Source: Catonia carolina (lineage: Eukaryota; Arthropoda; Insecta; Hemiptera; Achilidae). Taken from it: DNA of 64,000 nucleotides. A model generated the notes under the pieces. The model was not told the DNA's origin and did no database searches. It saw only the letters and a list, made by a program, of their open reading frames with translations. A program made the translations under genes and the position numbers. The DNA lies in the NCBI GenBank assembly GCA_035578175.1, contig JAQMRL010000002.1, positions 99,426,748-99,490,747 on the forward strand, written 5' to 3'. Shown here one piece after another: positions 59,071-64,000 of the stretch; within the stretch, counting starts at the first letter, position 1, and each line of letters opens with the position of its first letter.

Positions 59071-59570
59071 GTGCTTATTAAACTCGAAGTTCTACAAAGG
59101 TTGATTTTTATTTAGCGTCATTTACTTATGATTAATATTACGTGATGTTTTTTATTAAATATATTGGAAAGAGAAAATTGTGTGATAGTTTCATACTAGA
59201 TTTTTTTTATTATTTTAACAATTTTGGTCTTCCTAAATGTTAAGAAATAATAACTCTAACGTTTACCCACAATTCTCTGCCAGAGTTTGGAAAGCTAAAA
59301 TAACGGCAAAGTGCTAAAACGCGAGACCTATCAAGTAGATCTGAAGTATTTCTGCTTTTCTTCCGCAAATAATGTATTGTATTGACAGTTAAAGTAAGCA
59401 ATCTGTATTGAGCCTAAAGTTCACTTCATATGAAACACTAAGTTCAAAAGTATGATATTAAAACAAAATATAAAAACAAAAAGAAGTAAGATCTAAAATT
59501 TTTGATATAAAGTACCTAATATAGAATTTATAAGTCAAATAACACTATTATTAAAACTTATTTTTAAAGG

Positions 59571-59640
59571 CTCAGTTAGCTGTGTAATAAACTGCTAATC
59601 TTAAAGTCCTAGATTCAATCACAGATTCCGGATATAACCC
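59571..59640 (+). mobile_element. Possible decayed tRNA-like SINE head
   Basis: GGCTCAGTTAGCTGTGTAAT and CCTAGATTCAATCACAG have A-box-like and B-box-like spacing. No matching body. Confidence 0.3.
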
Positions 59641-59991
59641 TGTATTATTAGACATCTGAAATACTTTAAACTCGCAGTAACCGATAATAAACTTTAGTCG
59701 ATTGTTGTTCATTTGATAAAGAACGAAAAGCTTGACATTAATCGTACATGTTTCAAAACCAAAAAATCTAATTGGCCCTTCACCAAAGATTTTTTTGCAT
59801 TTAACCCTAACGCGTTTCAGTCTCAACGAGACCACCTAAAGAGGGAGAAATATACACTAACACTAACCTACAATAAAAATACATCGCTGATCATCTCGAC
59901 GGTTTCCAGCATGAATATTGGGACTAAGGGGATAGTGCTGTAGCAGAATTCTCTAGCAGGACTGCGTTTTTAGAAGTGTTAATGTAAATAT

Positions 59992-60376
59992 TGTCCATAA
60001 CGGGCAAGTGGAGTGTTAAATCAATTGCATTCGATCTGTTGGTTCCCGGGCTACATAAAACAGTTCTGTTTCTTATCATATAGTCAGTCAATTATATGAC
60101 TGAACTTTTTAAGTACATAAGAGGCAGAAGTGTAAAACACACTAGTCAGAGTTAGCTAGTCTGAGAGTAATGAATTTCACTCTAAAGCCAGACCCTGTGG
60201 TGAATGAAGTGAAAGTGTTATTTACAGGGTGGAAAGTGGGTGATTTTTGAAGAGCCTGGCATCCTGATAAGCATACTCTTTCAACTCTGTGAGGAAGGTA
60301 ATAGTATTCTCGTTTTTACTTAGTAAAACCTCTAGAGGTTCAAATCAGCCTTTCGGCTGTTGACCGAAACAACAAC
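59992..60376 (+). mobile_element. SINE D, older copy with degenerate target duplication
   Basis: Starts TGTCCATAACGGGCAAGTGG and keeps the block order of the other copies, ending TTCGGCTGTTGACCGAAACAA. AATGTAAATA before it and AATGTGAATA after it look like a mutated duplication. Confidence 0.82.
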
Positions 60377-60474
60377 AATGTGAATAATAATTAATAAATC
60401 GGGTTATTTCGAAGAAATGGTTAGAAATATAGTGTATAAACGGTTAGTATACGCCTATTTTTGTGACGGCTACC

Positions 60475-60620
60475 TGAGAAGGATCGGTGTATCTATTTAG
60501 ATAATTTGCTCTATTGTAATGGTACTGCATTGTTATTCAACTATAATGTGTTTACCTTGTTATGATTCATCCAGAACCTGACAGAAAAACTTTGTATTTT
60601 TATTATTATATAAGAGAATT
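60475..60620 (+). repeat. Dispersed repeat copy 1
   Basis: Shares CTATTTAGATAATT, ATTTATCCAGAA-type and TTTTTATTATTATAT blocks in order with 61445-61575. Confidence 0.5.
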
Positions 60621-60629
60621 TGATTAAGC

Positions 60630-61440
60630 AGGTAAAGAAGAAATAGAAGTATTTATTATGGTTTTTGAAGCACCAAGTCAAGTGCAATCAACGCAACGCT
60701 TCATCTTGTGACGAGAAATACAATCGATTTAACTTAAAAATAAAAAATATAAAGCAACAACTAATTAAATAATATGTACCTGTATTAAACCTTTTATATT
60801 TTGTGGTTACTCATTGGCGCAGATAATTTATCTGCCTGGAGGGTGAGGGAATCAATCGCTAATTTTAATTAACAATATATTAATTGAATTAAAATAATTA
60901 GATATTTAATTGAAATTGAGCAAGTGTTAATTAAATGTCAATAAATGTATTGGTGTAATTTGTTTGATCGTTCAAACATTTTGTTTTTAATATCTTGACC
61001 TAGGTCAGTAAACGAGAACCCGTTTTCGCATTTTGTGTAGGTAGAAGTGTTTATCTTCTGCAGTTCCAATAAGTTTTTCAATCAAAGCACGACCGTAGTC
61101 GTCTCTACGATCTAAAATTAGAAATATAATTATATCTAAATGATCAAATATTTTTAGTTTTTACCAGCCTTAATTTTTCCACATTAGGTCTATTTAATCT
61201 TCTTAATCTTTTTGTTTATTCATTTTTATCAACTTACAAGTTTCGATGGATCATCATCAGAGTTTACATATTATGACAATATCTACAGGGAATGTTTGTT
61301 CGAGGAATTTCAAGATTTCGAGATTTTAAAAATGTTAACATAAATAATAAGTGATAAATAGGGTTTCCAAGAAATAACTATAAATGGTTATAGGCTAGTA
61401 CAGGTAGACCTGCCTTTTGTTGTACGACTATTGTGAAAGA
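60630..61440. other. AT-rich, nothing recognised
   Basis: GCAGATAATTTATCTGC at 60819 is a perfect short palindrome. No ORF. Confidence 0.45.
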
Positions 61441-61444
61441 GTAG

Positions 61445-61575
61445 AGTCTGGTACCTATTTAGATAATTGGCCTTTTTGTAAGATCTTTTATTCAATCCTA
61501 ATTTGTTTATAGTATTGTTAATATTTATCCAGAAGCCGTCAGAACGATTTTTTATTTTTATTATTATATCAAATG
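61445..61575 (+). repeat. Dispersed repeat copy 2
   Basis: Diverged partner of 60475-60620. The 65-codon minus frame across it has no domain. Confidence 0.5.
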
Positions 61576-61689
61576 CAAGTTCCAATCATGACGCCCGAGA
61601 AAGAGATATGGGCAGATTTGAGAGGTTCGGAACAGGCAGAGATGCCTAATCCACGAAAGGCAGGAGAAGAATTATTATATCAAGATTTC

Positions 61690-62215
61690 GCAAGGGCGAA
61701 GGGTTATAGGGCAGTTAAATTCTGTCCTTTGGAATGATAAAATATGGAAGGAGACAAAACAAATATTTATCATGATATCCTGGAGAGTATGAGTACCTAT
61801 GCTGCAGAAGTGTGGGTATTAACAAAGAGACAGAATGATCGTCTAAAAGCAGTGGAGATGGATTTCTGGAGACGGAGCTGTGGGGTGTCGCGGAACGATT
61901 GAATTCCGAAATTAGGGAAAGAATTGGCGTTGAAGGAAATATCTTGAATACCATAATTATTACGAAAGCAGTTAAAATGGTTTTGCCATTTGCACAGGAT
62001 GGAGGATGGTAGGTGGCCAAAGAGGGTTTGGGAGAGGACGCCAGCCGGTAGAAGGAGGACAGGCCGGAAGTGACATGGTTGGATGGGATGCAGGAGCCAA
62101 TGTCTTTGCGGTGCCTCTCCGAAGGGGATTGGCGAGAAAGAGAGAGAGAGGTGGTGCTTAGAAAGCGAGATACGGCTGGGGCTGCGAATCCTCGCTTGAA
62201 TATGTATATATATAT
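61690..62215 (+). pseudogene. LINE C-terminal fragment with (TA)n end
   Basis: Shows SVLWNDKIWKETKQ, then STYAAEVWVLTKRQNDRLKA, VEMDFWRRSCGVS, LKWFCHLHRMEDGRWPKRVW and TPAGRRRTGR in two or three frames. This is the post-RT region and C-terminus of an insect LINE ORF2 protein. It ends in a TATATATATATA tail near 62205-62217. 5' truncated, several stops. Confidence 0.82.
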
Positions 62216-62259
62216 ATTACTACATCGAAAATCTCTGTCCTCCTCGAAATCTCCATAAC

Positions 62260-62640
62260 TCATTTATAAAAGGGAGCACGCGCGTTTTGAGTCAGTTTCG
62301 ATTTGTCTGTGATTCAGTGAGCAAATTGCGCAGTGCGAACAGTGCGTTAGAGAAGGTCAACGTTTCTGTAAATCACTGTGTATTGCTTACTGTTATTTCT
62401 GTGTCTTCTGTAATTAGTATTAAGTAAATTGCTTAAGTTTATTTATTGTAATTTGTTATTGTAGTTTCTTATATACTTATTATAAGTAATTTAATTGTAA
62501 TTTACTTCTAGATTTTAGTCACTTTATTGATTGCAATTTTTATGTAGTTGTAATAAATACTTATAATTTTAAATTTTAGTGTGTTAATTAGTTAATTCAC
62601 CCAGATCCCGAAACGGACCTTAGAGATAAGTGTCACAATA
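62260..62640 (+). repeat. Promoter-bearing LTR-like segment
   Basis: TATAAAAG at 62265 is followed 29 bases later by an initiator, TCAGTT (A at 62294): a textbook core promoter. An AATAAA lies at 62552-62557 and a terminal box, CACCCAGATCCCGAAACGG then AAGTGTCACAATATTAT, ends near 62640. The box recurs inverted at 24050. This TATA, R region, poly(A) signal, end box order is what an LTR has. I did not find the LTR start or an internal region. Confidence 0.5.
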
Positions 62641-64000
62641 TTATTTAAATCGAAACTAGTAAATTTATTTGTGAAAGTTTTTAAAAAAATGTTGGTTTTT
62701 TAGTTATTTGTACGAAAGTGAGTTTTAAATTGTCTAATGCAAATTTAGAATCTTGTAATGGACATTATGCTCGTCCTCTGCAAATTGCATCTTACCGTCA
62801 TCAAAATTAAGTGGAAACTAGCAGGACTTCCGTTCTTAATTCTAATGCTACTAGACTTTCCTATCTTATCCTGAGTAACTAGTTAAGATAAATTTTTAAA
62901 AGTGTAGGGGTAATGCCACAACCTTGCCAGAAGCCCTTTTGACATACTTACCCCAGACATCCTTCCAGATATTTCACAGCTATTACCAAATATCGCTCAT
63001 TACCTGGCCTTGTCATCGCTCTCTAAATGTTAGAAAATGGTAATGCGCAAATTAATGAAAATAAAGAGAGCCTCCAAATGTCACACATGTCAGACATTCA
63101 TCAATTACCTGTCTAATACTAAAAATCTTATCAACACAAGAGCGTTAAACATAAAAAGCTATTTTTATCCTCTACATCCATAAAATCTTTTTCACAATTC
63201 AAAGCTCTAGTATAGTCCTACGCGACCCTCCAATAGTAATTTATGATAATTTTTTTTGAAATTGGAATAAAAACTTTTATCTCCCATTTGAATAAGTTTA
63301 TAACATATCCTATTTGAAAATCAGTGGAAACTTTTTCTCCTTGTAGACATCTGTTAAACCAAGTAGAATTTCAAATAAAACACTCGTACTTTTTTGTAAT
63401 TTAACTTTAATTAAACCTAGGGCTAAGGCTAATCCATTTTAAAAAAATCTTTCAGTTCCTCAAGTGCGTTTTTTCTATATCTGGTGCAGCCTCGTGTAGA
63501 AAACTCTCGAGAGAAAATTCCTCCGTAACGAAAAATGACATGTAGACTAAATATCCAACGCTTGTAAAATCAAAGAAAAACTGCTGCAGACATGTTTGTT
63601 TTTAATTAATTAATATTGTTGATACAAATTAATACTCTCAGATAATTTCACATACCATATATAAATCTATATAATATATAATAAATATTATACCATATAC
63701 AATGTATAAAATATATTATATACCATAGGTATATAAAATGTTATACATGCCTAACAGACATATTACTTCCACAGTAGTTTAAAATATACTAGTTGGAGAA
63801 GGTATATCAACCGTGAAAAATTTAATTTTATAAAAAATATTCTCGTTGTTTAATCTGTCATATGCTATCAGGAACTGTACGTTATTACTAATTACCCAGT
63901 TTTATTTACTGTATTTTTAAATTTGCGTGAATATAAATACGATATAAATTCTATAAAAATTGGTACAATTTCTTTGATTTTTGAAAGGTTACATAATTTT
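62641..64000. other. AT-rich to the window end, nothing firm
   Basis: 62900-63060 is less AT-rich with a broken plus-strand frame and no motif. 63650-63740 is nearly pure A/T. Confidence 0.4.

Noticed and set aside
61715..62263. 182-codon minus-strand ORF
   Set aside because: It is the antisense of a LINE C-terminal fragment that is clearly readable on the plus strand.
1..64000. CRISPR arrays, operons, ribosome binding sites
   Set aside because: The DNA is eukaryotic, with SINEs, mariners and LINEs. No regularly spaced short repeats were seen.

Overview
The window is AT-rich, gene-poor eukaryotic DNA, almost certainly from an insect. The mobile elements are of arthropod type: Jockey-like LINEs, a Ty3/gypsy element, mariner and Tc1-like transposons, and tRNA-headed SINEs. 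I cannot name the species. I found no intact host protein gene, no true tRNA or rRNA gene and no CRISPR. By my own tally about one third of the window is recognisable mobile DNA. The rest is AT-rich filler, probably intergenic or intronic.

Layout. 1-1598 is the 3' part of a Jockey-like LINE with one frameshift. 1904-7946 is a complete Ty3/gypsy LTR retrotransposon: LTRs of 480 and 470 bp, a 4-bp GTAC target duplication, a tRNA-His-type primer site, gag, a canonical A AAA AAC slippery site directly before the gag stop, pol (protease, RT, RNase H, integrase), and a G-rich polypurine tract. Two stops in gag and one frameshift in pol break it. 8-27 kb holds SINEs, a short LINE fragment, duplicated non-coding segments and long blank stretches. 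27.4-30.4 kb clusters a Tc1/mariner-superfamily element (27368-28695), two LINE tails and a Tc1 C-terminal remnant. 32.6-36.9 kb holds more LINE remnants and a CTAG-rich MITE (34095-34382). 40.4-41.8 kb has an internally deleted Tc1/mariner-like element with 67-bp terminal inverted repeats (TIRs) and a small MITE. 46020-47366 is a mariner with perfect 43-bp TIRs and a transposase broken by one homopolymer frameshift. It lies between the arms of an older inverted repeat. 48.6-50.1 kb has a pogo-like MITE and a LINE tail. 55080-56957 is an unfamiliar TIR transposon with subterminal GATATGTC boxes, with a SINE nested in it. 57.8-62.6 kb has a foldback, a ~170-bp tandem repeat, SINEs, a LINE tail and an LTR-like promoter segment.

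Four short retroposon families can be told apart. SINE A has a tRNA-like head and about nine copies. SINE B has two copies, one with an 11-bp target-site duplication (TSD). SINE C is about 300-325 bp with a tRNA-like head; two full copies have 8- and 10-bp TSDs. SINE D is about 396 bp with no clear tRNA head and an (AAC)n tail; all three copies have TSDs of 8 to about 11 bp. SINE D and the 55-57 kb transposon are the best candidates for undescribed elements. How the parts work together: the autonomous families (LINEs, gypsy, mariner, Tc1-like) are the likely sources of the enzymes that moved the SINEs and MITEs, but every autonomous copy here is broken.
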